A stretch of 64,000 nucleotides of DNA from Anniella stebbinsi (GCA_029215795.1 JARDYH010000007.1:70982763-71046762), one strand, 5' to 3'; positions 27,935 through 55,607 are shown, counted from the stretch's first letter. Numbers and translations are program-made. Notes: generated from the sequence alone by a model not told the origin.

Positions 27935-28310
27935 GTCATTTTAAAAGTTAAAGAAATGAAATTTGGCAAGATGAGAGCCCTTAGGTAGGGCTTTAGCCAT
28001 GCCAAATTTGAAGCAATCCGTTCATCCATTGATTTTTAGGATTTTTTTTTAAGTTTGCGGTTTTAAAATTATTTTTTTAAAACAAAAACATTCATCATTT
28101 TTAAAGATAAAGAGATGAAACTTGGCACTTTGATAGATCCTACATAGGGCTTTAGCCATGCCAAGTTTGAAGCAGATCTGTTCATCCATTAATTTTTAGG
28201 ATTTTTAAAAAAAACTTGGTTTTAAAATTTATTTTTTTTCAAAAAAAACCGCACGATTTTTAAAGATAAGGAGATGAAACTTGGCATCATGATAGATCTT
28301 AAGTAGGGCT
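27935..28310. repeat. About 160-bp tandem repeat, three units
   Basis: Units start near 27936, 28094 and 28255, the last truncated. Shared words are GAGATGAAACTTGGCA, TAGGGCTTTAGCCATGCCAA, TTTGAAGCA and TTCATCCATT. The same word, reversed, occurs inside the hAT element at 862-1898. Confidence 0.8.
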
Positions 28311-28357
28311 TATACAGATTCACACTCGCACACACCAAGTCCCCCACTGCAATCAAT

Positions 28358-28583
28358 GGCTGAATTTGGATGACACAATAAGCAACTGGGGTGGGGGGAA
28401 CAATCATCAGTTGTATTGACTATTGTGTCATCCGAATGCTGCCATAATCAACTCAGCACTGATCCTAATCCACACCACGGTTGATTATTTATTACCATGT
28501 TGTGTGGGGAGTACCCCCTAGATGAACAACTGTAAAGTTGTTTATTACCCCACCATTGACTATTGTGTTGTCTGAATTCAGCC
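28358..28583. mobile_element. PIF/Harbinger-like TIR element, 226 bp
   Basis: GGCTGAATTTGGATGACACA is inverted as TGTGTTGTCTGAATTCAGCC. It is flanked by AAT (28355-28357 and 28584-28586), a 3-bp target duplication. Confidence 0.65.
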
Positions 28584-28717
28584 AATGTCTTTAAAAACCT
28601 GACTGCAGTGGGGGGACATAATTAGGGGGGCAGTATTAGGGCGACCATATTTTGGAAAGTTGAGGCTGCATGACAGCAGTTGGGAGTCCCACTGCTAGCA
28701 TGCAGCCCACAACATGT

Positions 28718-29372
28718 TGTTAATAATAATAATAATAATATATTTGTATCCCACCTTTTGCCCAATACTGGGCCTCAAGGCGGCTTTACAAAACCAAAAC
28801 AGATACAGTTAAAAGCTATAAATAAAAATATACAAAAGTTTAAAATATAATGAAATAGATTTCAATATTAAAACATTTCCACATTTAAAATACATATTAA
28901 ATTTAAAAAATCTTAAAATAGATAGAAGTCCACCTTATTCACCAAAGGCTTGCCAGAATAAGAAAGTTTTGCCTGCCTCCGAAAACATATCAAGGAGGGA
29001 GGAGGAGGGAGCCAGTCTAGCTTCCCTGGGAAAGGAGTTCCAGATCCTTGGAGCAGCCACCGAGAAGACCCGCGTACCTATCAGGCATGCCTGGGCTGTT
29101 GGTGGGACTGAGAGAAAGGCCTCCCCAGAAGATCTTAGAGCATGGGCAGGCTCATATTGGAGAACACGGTCTTTCAGATAACCTGGACCTGAGCCGTATA
29201 GGGTTTTATGGGTGATAATAACCAGCACTTTTAATTGTGCCCGGAAATAGACAGGAAGCCAGTGGAGCTGTTGTAACAGGGGAGTTGTATGCTGTGAACC
29301 AAAGTAGCCCGATTTCTCCATCGGCTTTAAGATACTAGTCCTTGTAGTTAATGCTTCAAGATCTATCATGTG
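28718..29372 (-). pseudogene. LINE (CR1/L2-like) ORF2 C-terminal remnant and 3' tail
   Basis: The minus-strand frame includes LLQQLHWLPVYFRAQLKVLV, YGSGPGYLKDRVLQYEPAHA and RIWNSFPREARLAPSSSLLD, the typical C-terminus of these LINEs. The tail over 28720-28930 is AT-rich. Broken upstream; only the last 140 or so codons remain. Confidence 0.75.
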
Positions 29373-30369
29373 CTGGATCTATACTAAAACTCTTTAGCTA
29401 TCTGGCTGAATAGATCCCCTACTTCGTCTTTATTATAACCTCTCCTATTTTGCACAATCCCTCCTGCCCCTTGTCTTGGCTGATGCATCCCCACCTGTGT
29501 TTTCTGCTGTGCTGCTTCATATGACTTGAACAACACTCCGCCCCAAGTCTCAAAGCGATAGCTAGCATCCCCAGTTAAAAGGGTCACCCAAGACCTAGGA
29601 GAGACACCGCCAGTCAAAGCAGGCAGCAATGAGGAAGAAGGACCACCCGTTACACTCAGTACATTAAGACATGCTAAGGTCCCGAACCATGTCAAAATTC
29701 TGAGGCCCCATGCCATAAACATAAAGAGAAAAAAGTGTATTTCATTATAATAGAAAGGGTAATAAAAGAGTACCATCCAGCGTTGGGGGGGGGGGGGGGG
29801 GAGAGGCTTGCTGTTGAACTGTTTTAGATGGCCTCCTCTGAAGATGTGTCGATTTGAACTTTTTTAAAAACTGGCTCTAGTCTGCGTTTATTGCCTCCAA
29901 GACCAAATGCTGTGTTGCCACACTTTCTCTACATAAGGCAACTCAGCCGTCACACTGAATTTTCCAACGTATTGAAGCCCAAACCATTTCAGTTATAATG
30001 CATCGCCGTTATCTCCAACGTTTTTAGAGGAGGCCCCTCATAACATGACGCCCTAAGCCATGGCTTATTTGGCTTGTTCCTAAATCCGGCACTGCCCAAC
30101 ACGGATCGCCTTAGCGCCCACGGGTCTACCATCACTGGAGGCCGGACGCTGAAAGGGGCAGATCCTAGGCATGATCCGAAGCAGGCGGCTCAGCCTTCAT
30201 TAAACCCCACGAATCTGTCCGAATCGCCAGACGCAACCCTGGCCGTTGAGGCCCATAGCAGCCAAGCGCTGCGGACACAAATGCTGCCAACTTCCCAGTG
30301 TAGGAATGTAAGACCTAAAGGGTTAAAGTGGTTGGGGGGGGGCAGAGGAAGGGGGGGCGAGCGCGCCTG

Positions 30370-30470
30370 AGAGGAGGTTAATGAATTATTTAGTAAGCCA
30401 AGGGTAAGAAGCAAAGAGCCTCCCACTGGGAGCGGGCGAGATTAATTCAATTAGGGGATGACGGCACTGC
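30370..30470. promoter_or_regulatory. Candidate conserved non-coding block
   Basis: Homeodomain-like cores GGTTAATGAATTATTTAG and GATTAATTCAATTAGGGG flank a GC-rich stretch in otherwise repeat-free DNA. Regulatory role is a guess. Confidence 0.2.
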
Positions 30471-31057
30471 GCCGTGCGCGCACACAGACCCACACAGCGG
30501 CACCTGCAAGGCCCACGTCAACAGTGTGGTGTGCCAAGGATGGCAAAGGCTGGAGGACCGAGCAGGGGTGGGCAAGGCTTGGGTGGGCAACAACAGGCCT
30601 GCAGCCAAGCACCCACCAGCCTGTCCCCGCCGTCCCTGCCCCCCCCACGTGAGGAATGGGCCCCCACTCACCTTCCCATCGCTCCTGAGGGAGGCATCAC
30701 CGTTGCTAGGAGACGCACAAGTCTCTTGGCTCAGGCCCTGCTTCCCAAAATAGCAAAGGCAGAAAGAGCCTCCCCACCCCGCTTCCCGCATCCTCAGGCG
30801 CCTCTGAAGGGCTGGCAGCCAGAGCGGCCCGGCTGGCCACCCACCCGCCTTCTGGGAAGCCCGCATGGGGCATCTGTCCAGGGTAGGTGGTGTCCTCAGC
30901 CCAGAGAGAGCCTTTTTGCCCTCAGGTGCCCCCAGGCCCGGCCCGACTTAAGGTATTTGCAGAAACCCAACCCGAGAATGGATTCAAAGGGTGTGTTCTT
31001 CTGGATCACCCTCTGAAAACGGACCCGAGGACTTAAAGATATAAAAGGCAAACAAAT

Positions 31058-31185
31058 ACTCTTGCCGGGTGGTTTTGGGCCAGCCACTTTCTCAATCTAG
31101 CCTACCTCACAGGGTTGTTCTGAGGACAAATGGGAGAGTGGGGGGGGGGGGGGAGAAACCACGTACGCCACTCCGAGGAAAGAGA
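31058..31185 (+). mobile_element. Partial MIR/CORE-like SINE
   Basis: GGTGGTTTTGGGCCAGCCAC, CTAGCCTACCTCACAGGGTT and GAAACCACGTACGCCACTC, interrupted by a run of 14 G. Confidence 0.6.
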
Positions 31186-34100
31186 CAGCAATTCAATGAA
31201 TGTATTCCAGTGCTCCCTAGCAGGGAGGGTTCTGGTTTCCAGACGCTTGTCCGCGGCCTCTCGCTCTGCACTTGCCTTCTAAACGTGTTGTTAGTGTGAG
31301 ATGCCATTTTTTCAGGTCTCAGCTTGCCTTTCCCCCCTCCCTCCTTCCTAAACCTCTAGACACTGAGACTGCATATATGTGTGAGAGAATATGAACAGAT
31401 CATGTCACTATGCGCGCACATGCATGGGCATGAACACGGAGGCCCCAGGTGAAGCATAGCGTGCTTCTTCACCCACAGCAGCTGGCGAGGCCTCATTTTG
31501 TACAGCTACTGCCACATTACAGGATAATTGCATGTTTTCCCCCCCTAATATAACTTGAACCAAGAAGAACAAAACCGTCTCTGCTTTTCAGTCAATGCAA
31601 GCCTGGCACTTGGGCAAGAAGTCTGTGCCAGGAGAGGTACTTTAGAAGTACTGTTATTCCCCCCCTCCTTGTCTTCTGGCAGACGCTGCAGGTTCTGTGA
31701 GCCTCCACTTGGAGGGAAGGTAATACCTGCTTGAGAATGGTATGGGGCATGGCAAACAGCCCTATTTTCAGGGGCCAAATTCGTAAAACTTCAAACCACC
31801 AAATGATGACTACCACCCTGCTTGTAGTTTCCGGAAGGCACTTAGGAAATCTGCTGTTCCTGGAATCGCGGAGTTTTGATTTCGTCTGGGTTGGCAGATT
31901 TCCTCTTTCTGTCAGGGATGGCGAGATATCCCGGCACCCACATCTGACCCGTGTTTCCTTCCACTTAAGAGTAGAACAAAAAAAAAGTCCCAAGGGATTT
32001 TCAGAGGACGTTTACTACAGTAAAAATGTTGGCAACAAACTTGAGGCCTGCCCCTAGACTCTCAGTCTGCTGGCTATTTGCAGTTAATATAAGTTATACA
32101 AATCATCTTTTGCACTATCATTATCACCCTCAAGTTTAAGACCCTTTCAAAGAGTAATGGGGGGGGGGGTTTGCTCCAAGGAGATTACTTTCTAAAATCC
32201 AACAGAAAAGAGGCAATGGGGGATGTAAAGGAAGATGGTTAGAGTCGGGTGGCCAACAGGAGCATTTGTATTTACTTACACAAAACTGCAAAAATTTAGA
32301 GGACTACGAGATTTAGCCAAAGGCTTCGTGAAAAATGTGAGTTTTTGAGGAGGAATCTGAAGGAAGCAACTATAGAGAAGACATCACAGAGGTCTTGTAG
32401 GAAGAGTTTCAGGCATAAGGGTCAGTAAGGGAGAAAAGAGAGAGTCGTTCAAAGCGTGGCTGAGGAGCTGGAGGAATGGTCATAGGGTAGAGATAGGAGA
32501 GCACAGACGTATGTTCCTAGTCCTCATGGCTGCAAAAATCCACTTGATGGTGCACCTTGGATAGTTCCTTTAAAGTTCTGACTAGTACTGACTGAAACCC
32601 AGAGCAGATTCATCACCCCACTGACATTGGAGCCATCAGCTAGAAGGAGCAGCCTCTTTTGTGCTGTAATAACACTGCTCTTGAGTTGAAGACGCTGGTT
32701 GAAATCCTTCCTCAACCGTCTTCCAAAGGACAGCAAAAACCTTTCTCCTCAGGAAGCATTTAAAGTGAAGATATGTTTTAAGTGCGCTGGTTTTTCACTC
32801 TTGTGCCTTTTTAAAAACAGACTATATAAATAAAATAGACCCCCTTTTGGGGGGGATTTCTGCCCTGCACCTCAAGGTATGAAACTTTGTTCTTTTCCCT
32901 TTGCTCTTCAGAGCACGAGAAGTCTTTTGATTCTCCAGGTACTTTTAAGGGAAAACACAGTTCACCGAAAACACTTCTCAGTCTAAAAGGGCATGGTCTG
33001 GGCAAAGGTAAACCAGTTGGCTCTGCGAAATGCCTAAACTGACCCCAGTGGGAGAGAACTCTTGACTCGGGAGGGTAACAGAGCTCTAATAACCCCAAGA
33101 ATGCTAGAAAATCATGGTGGTCTCAGCTTGGTGACTAGGTGCTGCTGCTTTTGAGGTGCTAAAACTCAGCTCCCCTAGTCAGAGTGGTCGCTTGAACATT
33201 TTTACAACCGAGTGGACAGAACAGGAATACAGCTCTGCAATTTTGGCTTGCCTCCCCCAGGACAGGATGCAAGGCACTCTTAATGCAAACCGGTCTTTCT
33301 AGCAAGAAGGCAGAATGCTAGGGGTGATGATGGCAGCATAGCATTAAGAGGTCAAGGAGTGCAGTTCTCAGTTTTACTCGGGGGGTTGAATACCTTTTTC
33401 AACACCCTCCCCTCCCCTAAAAGAGAAGAAGCAAAAGAAATCGTGTATCAGAATTCTACAAGCTTTTTCCTAAAGCTTTTTTTAAATTTTATTTTTAAAG
33501 AGTCAAAGACAAGCATGGTAGTTTCCGGTGTGGGACTAAAATAGGCTGGGTGAATTTTGCACTAAAAATATTCTGCATCAAGCTATCCAAATTCTGCAGT
33601 CTGTATACAGTATGCAAGCTTGCATATTTTACTCTGATTTTTACCCGTCATGGAGAAGAGCAAGGAGTTTTGCTGGATCTTGATCTTATTCAGCCTCCAA
33701 CTCAACCCAACCCCCTCCCCAACTGCTTCTGGCTTCCAAAACTTCAAGAAAGCATTAGCCTCACATTTTCAGACATGTCTTTCCAACCGTAAAAAAAGAG
33801 TTGAGCTTTTCAGAAAGTTGAATTCTGCAGCCAATGTCACATTCCATAAAGTTGCAGCATACATGGAATGCAGGCGTGAAGCAGATGTTTCTCAAAAACT
33901 CTACAATGTAGTGGGAAAATGGTGCAGTGGAGAAGGGGGTGGGGGGAAAGGAAGCAACCTAGCAAAATATTAACCTCCAACCTGTTTTGTTTGTCTGCCG
34001 TATCCAGGGCCATATGGATTTGCACCAAAAGGTGCCCCAGATTAAGTAGCAAATTCAGTTTGAGATTTTAATGATGTAGCAGCATCTAGGCCATAATGCA

Positions 34101-36374
34101 CCACACGCAAGATTGCATTTCAAACTGCCATCTATTTCCACCAAGTCTGTACATGACGACTTTACGCCAGCAACAAACACTAGTCCCAATATTTCTCAAG
34201 ACCTTTTTAAAAAAACAAAAAAACCGGCCAGCCAACTGTTTTTAAAATGGTCAGTAAAGAAAATTTCATCCTGTTTTCAAACAAAACCCAAGCTGGGCCT
34301 ACATATAGTATAGATCAGGCGTTTTGAGTTTGCAGAAAAGTTTGGCCAGGATTTAGCCCCAAGGGAAATGCAAGCCCCGCTGTTTCTTCGCTTGTACTGT
34401 TCATAAGTATGGATTCCATAGCAATTAAGGCAGGATAACTTCATGCCTACCGTTTGTGATATGAGGAAGCATTTGATTCCGAGCAGCACATACGTTTGAT
34501 CTCGGCCTGCTGTCCTGCAACTCTTGCTGCCGTGCTAATTAGTGACGTTCAGTTATGCTCAAAACTCTACCAAACAAGATCCTGATGTGACTAATGGCAA
34601 ATCAGGCCTTCCTATCTGTTATTATTTTTTGTACTTGGAATGACAGGCACTCTAGAAGACTCTCCAGAAGGAAAAAGTTGACCAAACTGAACAAGTTTTA
34701 AGGTACGTTAGCAATTAATTTAGGAGTTGACATGTAAATCAAGATTTTTCCCACACTGAGTTTCTGCAACAAGGGGGGAAAATGTGGAAAATTTTAACCT
34801 GAAAGATTGGCGCAAGACTCCACACCATTCTTTCAAGCCTCATCACAGTAGCTAATCTCCACCTCTCCCGTGAACAATTTTGAAGGGGCCTGCCATTTCT
34901 CACTGAAAATACTGGCATGGCAAGCTCATTCTAAGCAGTCTTGGCCATTTTGAAAATGGGGAATTAGAAAAGCAGGAAGCAGGTCAAGGGATGGAAGGAG
35001 AACACCCAGTGTTCCTGCAGGTCAGAGAGCAGTCAGTACAGGTCAGAGAGCAGTCAGTATGGTATTCATGAGTAGCAGAGACTATATTGACAATATTTAT
35101 TTTATTTTAGGGGCATTCTTAAGGGGTGGCTGAGGGGAAGGTGCCCTGTGTCTTTTGGGCCAGGCCTCAGAGCAGCTGTGTAATTGTGGCACCGTTTCTT
35201 TGTAAAACTCTTACACGAAATTATGAGGGCTGCTGTGCCGCTCCATATGCTGTGCACCAAAACTTATGTTGGACGGACCATTTCTTTTCCCCTTTGAACC
35301 GAGTTTAGGGGAATAATGATGTAATGATTGAAGCGTGAGGGTAATTGGAGAGACATTGAGTTTGGAGAAGGAACTGGATCATCTGGATGGGAAATGAATT
35401 GATTTGGATGTTCTAAGGGGTATGGTGTGAATATATTTAAAAAATATTTGCGTTTACTTGGATGGGAAATTGGCTTGCCTTCTGTGAAATGTAAATTATA
35501 ATGATTTCAAAACTTGCATATACATTGATCTATGCCAAGTTTATGCAATGTTGTGTCTACAGGCCAGAGTCTCAGATAAGTACCTACCAACTCCCCTGGG
35601 TTGAGTCCCACAAAAAACGAACTTCCTCAAACCGTACAAGACAGTTTACAAACAGGATTATCCCCGTGCATGCTGCCTTGAGCTTCAACAAGATGATTCC
35701 TTGCAGGTTTATACTTGTTTAAGAAAGAAAGAAAGAAAAGCAGCAGCAAACCATCATAGAGAGCTTCTTTCAAAGCACTTTTGATATGCTAAGATAGGAA
35801 AGGAAAATAAGAACACAGCAACTACAGGATTAGTTAATTTTCAGTCAAGTTTAAAGAATTTGAGGGGGGAGTGAAGAGGAGAGCTATCTAAGTCGAGGAA
35901 CTCCATGCATGGTTGGAACTGAAACAGAAGCAAGGCCTTTGTGTAAAGGATCGTAACCTTACACAACTAGGTAAGAGTGCAGAAAAGGCACTGGTCGCGG
36001 GAATGCAGGGTTTTTAGCTTCAAGGACCCCAGCATTCATTATGTGCACAAATAAATTCCTTACGGCTACCAAGGAAGTATTTTAACATGAATCTCTGCAG
36101 AACATTTAGAAGCTAGAAGGACGGAGAAGTACATTTGCTGTGGTTATGGGAGAGACATCTATAAATATGCAAGTTAGTGGAAATTCTGCAAAACTATACA
36201 CATTCCTGAATTCACTTTTCCTTGGTAGAGAATCTCTGTTATCTGAATGCAGAGTAATGGGTGCCAGTATATTAACTGCACCTATGCGGAGAGTAGAGCA
36301 TGTTATTTATTGAGTAGAACTTTCCAATATTCTTGTAGTTTTGCTGTTGCTTTTAAAAAGGGAGCACGAAGTTA

Positions 36375-38087
36375 TGAAATCTCAAAATCCTTTTATTGGT
36401 TGGTTTTTTTTAGGTTTTTTTTTTTACATTCTTAAAATGAGGCAACCCCCCCATTTCTTTGATATGTACAAAGAATCTGAATAAGGTTGTATAAAACAAA
36501 AACCCCTCAAACATGCTGCTGCTTTATGTTCACCCCACAAACAGCAGTTTGAAGATCCAGCGCCCAGCCGTCAAGCTAACAGCATCCTTCCAAAACCTGC
36601 TCTTTCGGATTTTGTCTGGATGCAACAACAACGGGGGGGGGGGGGGGGGGGGGGAGGAGCACCAACCTGCTGGGAACTGGAAAGTTGATTTTCTGCTTAA
36701 GTGAGGAGCAGCTGGGAAGAAAGGCAAATATGCCTGTAAGGGATTGTGTGTTTGGGGGAGGGGGGAGATCCCTGCTTTGTTTTTCAAAGGCACCATCACC
36801 TTGCACTACTGCCCCCCCCACCATCCCCATCCTTCCTCTTCAATAAAAGGGGGAGGTGGGGTGGTTCCAGATACTTCCTCTCTGAGAGGCGAAAAGGAGG
36901 AGTTATTGAACGAGGTGATGTAACAGTGCCTTCATTTCTTTGGGGAGGAGAGGGGGGAAGTGTGGAGGAGACGGGGTTCACGGGGCAACTGTAGTGGAGA
37001 GAGTAAAGAGTGCCCACTCCCTGCTTAGGTTCCCTTGGAAACAGTACTTCAACAGGCACTTTAAAAAAACCCTTCAAATCCCCACCCCCTTCCCCAACCC
37101 CATAGTGGGACAGGCCGAGGGGGGCTGCACCCAAGCCCACTTTTTTGGTTACATAAAGCAATGTATTATGAAGGGGTTTCTTTGGAGGGCAGGGGGAGGG
37201 GTAGGAAGGGAGGGGAGGGGTAGGAAGGGAGGGGTGGGGACCCCCCCCCCCGCCACTGCTCTCAATCACAAGGTTTCACAAAGACATCAATTTACAATCT
37301 GGGCGGGGTGGGGAGAGGAGGACACGATGAGGTGGCTATATTTTAAAGGTAAGACGTCACTTATACAGCGGGTGGGCCTTTAAAACACAGAAGGGGATGT
37401 TAATTGTCCACACGCACGCACAGACACACATGGATGGAGTGAGATGGATATGAGGAAATATGGCTAATTCTCTTTTCAATCCATTGGGGGATTAAAACAT
37501 ATCTTGTGCTTAAACTTGCCAATATCGGGGGCGAGGGAGGGAGGAGGAAAGGTATTGGGGCAACAGCTTTCCTAAGACCACCCGTACAATCCCCCACGAA
37601 GGCAAAAAGAGAGCTTTTTGTTCGAAAAAACTACTCCTTATTTCTATGGGGTTCCTTTTTTTTCCTTATTTTTTATTTTAAAAAAAGGCTCTGGGGCTCT
37701 ATACCTCGAAGGATTCCAGGGAAGTGGGGAACGTGTGGAAGAGAACATTTAAAAGTAACAATTGCCATGGCCTATTCATTTTTAGAAATCCCCCCACCCC
37801 CGCAAAGAGTTGATATATATATATATATTTATATTTATATATGTATATAGACAAGTAAAAACTGTTCAATATTTTCCGCACCCCTAAGTTTTTCTGGCTT
37901 CCAGAAAAGAAATAATAATAAAATTTACAGAGTTTCGGGATAAACAGGGAAGAGAGGGGAAGGAAAAAGAAGGTAACAGAAGGTAAAAAGATAAAACTCT
38001 GAGTTAAGGCAGCAAAACCAGCCCCCTCTGCTCCCCTCCATGTGTCCATCTGTCCCGGGAAGGGAGGGGGGGCTGCACATCCCAGCC
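36375..38087 (-). other. ERF: ERF 3' UTR
   Basis: From the stop to the AATAAA at 36397-36392 in CCAATAAAAGG. An alternative AATAAA at 37677-37672 would give a UTR of about 410 nt. The region contains a poly-G run of 22 on the plus strand (36633-36654) and an AT microsatellite at 37813-37850. Confidence 0.55.
36392..36397 (-). terminator. ERF: Candidate distal polyadenylation signal of ERF
   Basis: AATAAA on the minus strand, downstream of a TTTGTACATATCAAAG stretch that looks like a conserved transcript end. It is favoured over the proximal signal at 37677-37672. Confidence 0.5.
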
Positions 38088-52426
<14,339 letters not shown>

Positions 52427-52824
52427 GGCTCCTCGCGCTGCAGCTCCCAGCCGCCGGGTCGGTCTCGGGCTCTGGCCCCCCTCGCTTTCCCCCCCTCGCT
52501 CTCATATGGAGCCGGGACGCCCACGCCCCCTGCCGCACGTCACCGCCGCGTCGCCATGGACACGTTGAGCCCGCCCCTCCGCCCCAGCCTCGCTCGGCTC
52601 CGCCCACAGAGCAAGGGAAGGGAGGGGGCGATTAAAGGGGCCGCGCGCAGAGAGCGCCCGCGAGCCCGGGTGGTACTTTGGGGGTGGGGGCGGGGTGAGA
52701 AGGAAGAGGCAGATAGAGCTGATGGGTGACAGCCGAGCTATTTGAGGGGAAGGGGTGCACACGCCTATAGACTCTGGAAGACTCGGGGCACTGCACACCC
52801 TTTGAGAGAATAAATAATAACCAA

Positions 52825-52905
52825 GACTATCCTAGAGGCATAGAATTATGGAGTTGGGAAGGACCATCTAGTCCAACCCAATTTTGAGTCAAGGAAAGCT
52901 GGATT
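52825..52905 (-). mobile_element. CR1 LINE 3' terminus
   Basis: CATAGAATTATGGAGTTGGG then AAGGACCATCTAGTCCAACC is the reverse complement of a CR1 end. Confidence 0.65.
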
Positions 52906-54089
52906 TTACAACCTGTATTAGTTAGGCAAAACTTAAGCAAATGTACACATATTTGCCATAATTTTAATATGCCCACCTAATCATTGATTTGTGGGATTCA
53001 CTGCCACGAGATGCGCTGACATGGCATCAAATGGGGACAAGGGAGGCTTTCAGTGGGGCCTACCTGGCGCATCTGGCTCGCCGCTGCTAGAAACAGAATG
53101 CTGGATGTGCAGCAGCCTGGTCCTATGCATGTTCACTAGCAATTACATCCCACCGTGTTGAATGAGGTTTACTTCCAAGTACAACGTGTGTATAGGATTG
53201 CAGCCTAGCAACAAAATGCTATGCATGTTCACTCATACGTACATCTGACTATGTTCAATTGGGCTTCATCTGAGGTGAGGGGGAGACCAGCGAGTGGAAG
53301 AGTGCTCTAGCTCAGTTCAGCTGAGGATGCTTTGATCACACCAGCACCTTTCCAATGGGGATGACGGTGCATGCTCCAGCTACTCACTCACTAGGGGATG
53401 GTTTGCCCACATGGTGCCTTGCCATTGGGCACCATATCCTCTGCTGTTATCTCTGATCTGTTATTGGAGATAACAGCCAGGATTCCTCTATGGAACCAAG
53501 CCATGCCCCCTGGAGGAATCCAGGAAGGCTCTGTGGGCCAGATGGGGAACCTTTGTGAGCTGGATTAGGCCCGCAGGCCAGAGGTTCCCCTTTTCTCACC
53601 TAAAGAGTCCTTTAGTCTGATCCAATAAAGCTCTGCTTATTTTTAAGTGCCTTTTAGATACTGTATAAGGCACTGTACCTTGTTTATAAAATTACTTAAT
53701 AGCCTGTCCTTAAAAACTGCTTAAAATAAAAATAGATATCAAACACCAATACAACAGCCATAATAACTACAGTATTTCCACCTACAATACCAGAGTTATC
53801 AATTAGAAATCTAATGAATAAGAGGTAATATAAAATTTTCAACCTGGTAACACAAAGTATGATTCTGAGTCGTTGTTTTTTTTAAAAAAATATAGTGCTG
53901 TCAATGTGAATGGAACTTTTACAGAGTATCAACAAGATGTCAGGTCTCTATCCCAAGGAGCTTACAGTCTAAAATTCAATGCCATGATAGCAAGGGGGGG
54001 AGCAACAGAAGTAGTGGTGGTGGTGGTAGAAGTCCCTTCGATTTAGTACTTCTGCTTTGCAGGAAATGAGAACTAAGGAATTAGCCAAA

Positions 54090-54258
54090 GGGAAAGGGCT
54101 CAGTGGTAAAGCATCTGTTTTGCATGCAAAAGGGGCCAGGACCAACCCCCAGCATCTCCAGGTAGAGCTGGAAAAGACCCTGGAGAACCCTGTGTAGAAA
54201 ATGCTGAGCTAGTTAGTTAGATGTGGCTGTGTATAAGGCAGCACCCAATGTTCTTTTA
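54090..54258 (+). mobile_element. tRNA-derived SINE
   Basis: GCTCAGTGGTAAAGCATCTG, TTTTGCATGCAAAAGGGGCC, CATCTCCAGGTAGAGCTGG and TATAAGGCAGCACCCAATGT then TCTT. A near full-length copy with recognisable box A and B. Confidence 0.75.
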
Positions 54259-54824
54259 TAGGGTAGGAGGGGTCATCTAAAAGGAAGTATGAAGCATAAA
54301 GAGCAGCAAGAGAGAGACGGTAGAGTCATTTAAGGAAGGTATTTCAATGTATTGGGGGCATTAGGATGGAAAAGTCATGGGGAGGGGAGGGGCAAGACCA
54401 TAAAGACACCACTACGTAAAACTATTTTGCAACTGTGGTGCCAGCCCTGAGAAGGCCCTACCCTGCAGGCTCAAAGGCTTTACATCCCTAATAAATGGCA
54501 CCCAGTGTACAATTTCCCTGACTGGCCTTGGAGTAATGAGTAACAACAAACTGGGTTCTAGACTGCTTCTGCTAGTCGTGGAAAGGGGCTATGAGAGGCA
54601 CTGAAGCAACCCACAACCTCAACTGGAAATCCTGAGCATCGTGACCTCCACCCAATGTCTGAGATTTCACCCACACACTTTCAAACTCACTTGACTTCCT
54701 TAAGGTCCAGAGATGCACTTTATTTTGAAAATGAAAACTGAGATTCTTAGTTTCGATATCTGTTTCTGCCCTTGCATGGCGAAAATGTAGAATTCAGAAC
54801 AAACCTACCTCGTTCTGTCTCATT

Positions 54825-54965
54825 TTTCAGAGTACAATGTAGTTTACCATTCGTATCCTCACAACAATCCTGTGAGGTGGATTAGGAGGAGAGATTGCGA
54901 ACCGCCCAAGAATTTCATGGCTGAGGAGGGGGAAATTAGAAATGGGGTTTCAACATCCAAGTCCA
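54825..54965 (-). mobile_element. MIR/CORE-like SINE
   Basis: CCTCACAACAATCCTGTGAG, GTGGATTAGGAGGAGAGATT and AATTTCATGGCTGAGGAGGG, inverted core of the family. Confidence 0.6.
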
Positions 54966-55556
54966 CCATAAACAGAGACTGGCTTATCTGGGAAACAGAA
55001 ACCACAGGTGGGAGCGATCAAGACCTTTTGGAAAACTGCAGCCATCTCAAGGACACATGGGAGTGGGATACAGGCCTTGGAGGAAAAGGGTTCAGAGTGT
55101 ATTACAAGTATCCTAGGGGTGTAGTATTTAAAACAAAACAAACAAACATGCACATGATCAAAAACAAAGCGAGAGTGAATCAGGGGAAGAGGAAAGAACT
55201 AAAAACATTGTGTGAATAGCCTGGAGGAACAGGGAAAGGATACAGATAAGATGGGAGGGTGGGGAAGAATGTCCAGACAATGGTCTGAAGGCACATGATG
55301 CTATTATATTTGTTAAAGCTAAGCAAGTCTCCAGCCCAGTCAGTGCTTAGATGGGAGACGACCTAATCAGGGCTAGCTAGGAAGTTGCCTAAGGCAGTTA
55401 AATTCAGGGGGCATGCATCACAGCCTTATCCAGCCTGACTGCATCCCCACACAAATGGAGGTTGTGCCCCCTCCAAGTCCTCTGTGACATGGCAGGGGGT
55501 CCGAGGGTACTTTTCTCCTCGGAAAAAAAGCAGGATACAAACGTGATGATGACAAC

Positions 55557-55565
55557 AGTAATAAT

Positions 55566-55606
<41 letters not shown>

Positions 55607-55607
55607 G
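55557..55607. repeat. (AAT)n microsatellite
   Basis: About 15 AAT units with one interruption, in the right-hand intergenic region. Confidence 0.9.

Larger units (their letters stand above)
29375..36370. other. Intergenic between ERF 3' end and upstream repeats
   Basis: Mostly single-copy-looking DNA with a partial SINE at 31058-31185, poly-G runs at 29785-29801 and 31140-31153, and a GC-rich patch near 30.1-30.9k. Short open frames here are low in complexity or overlap on both strands. No gene is supported. Confidence 0.5.

Noticed and set aside
27935..28310. CRISPR-like direct repeats
   Set aside because: Long AT-rich tandem units without spacers, in a vertebrate genome.
30447..31016. Overlapping frames of 139 and 180 codons on both strands
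   Set aside because: Both strands are open because of GC-rich composition. No motif, splice context or family similarity was seen.
54090..54160. tRNA gene-like box A/B sequence
   Set aside because: It is the head of a SINE with a non-tRNA body. The cloverleaf is not maintained.
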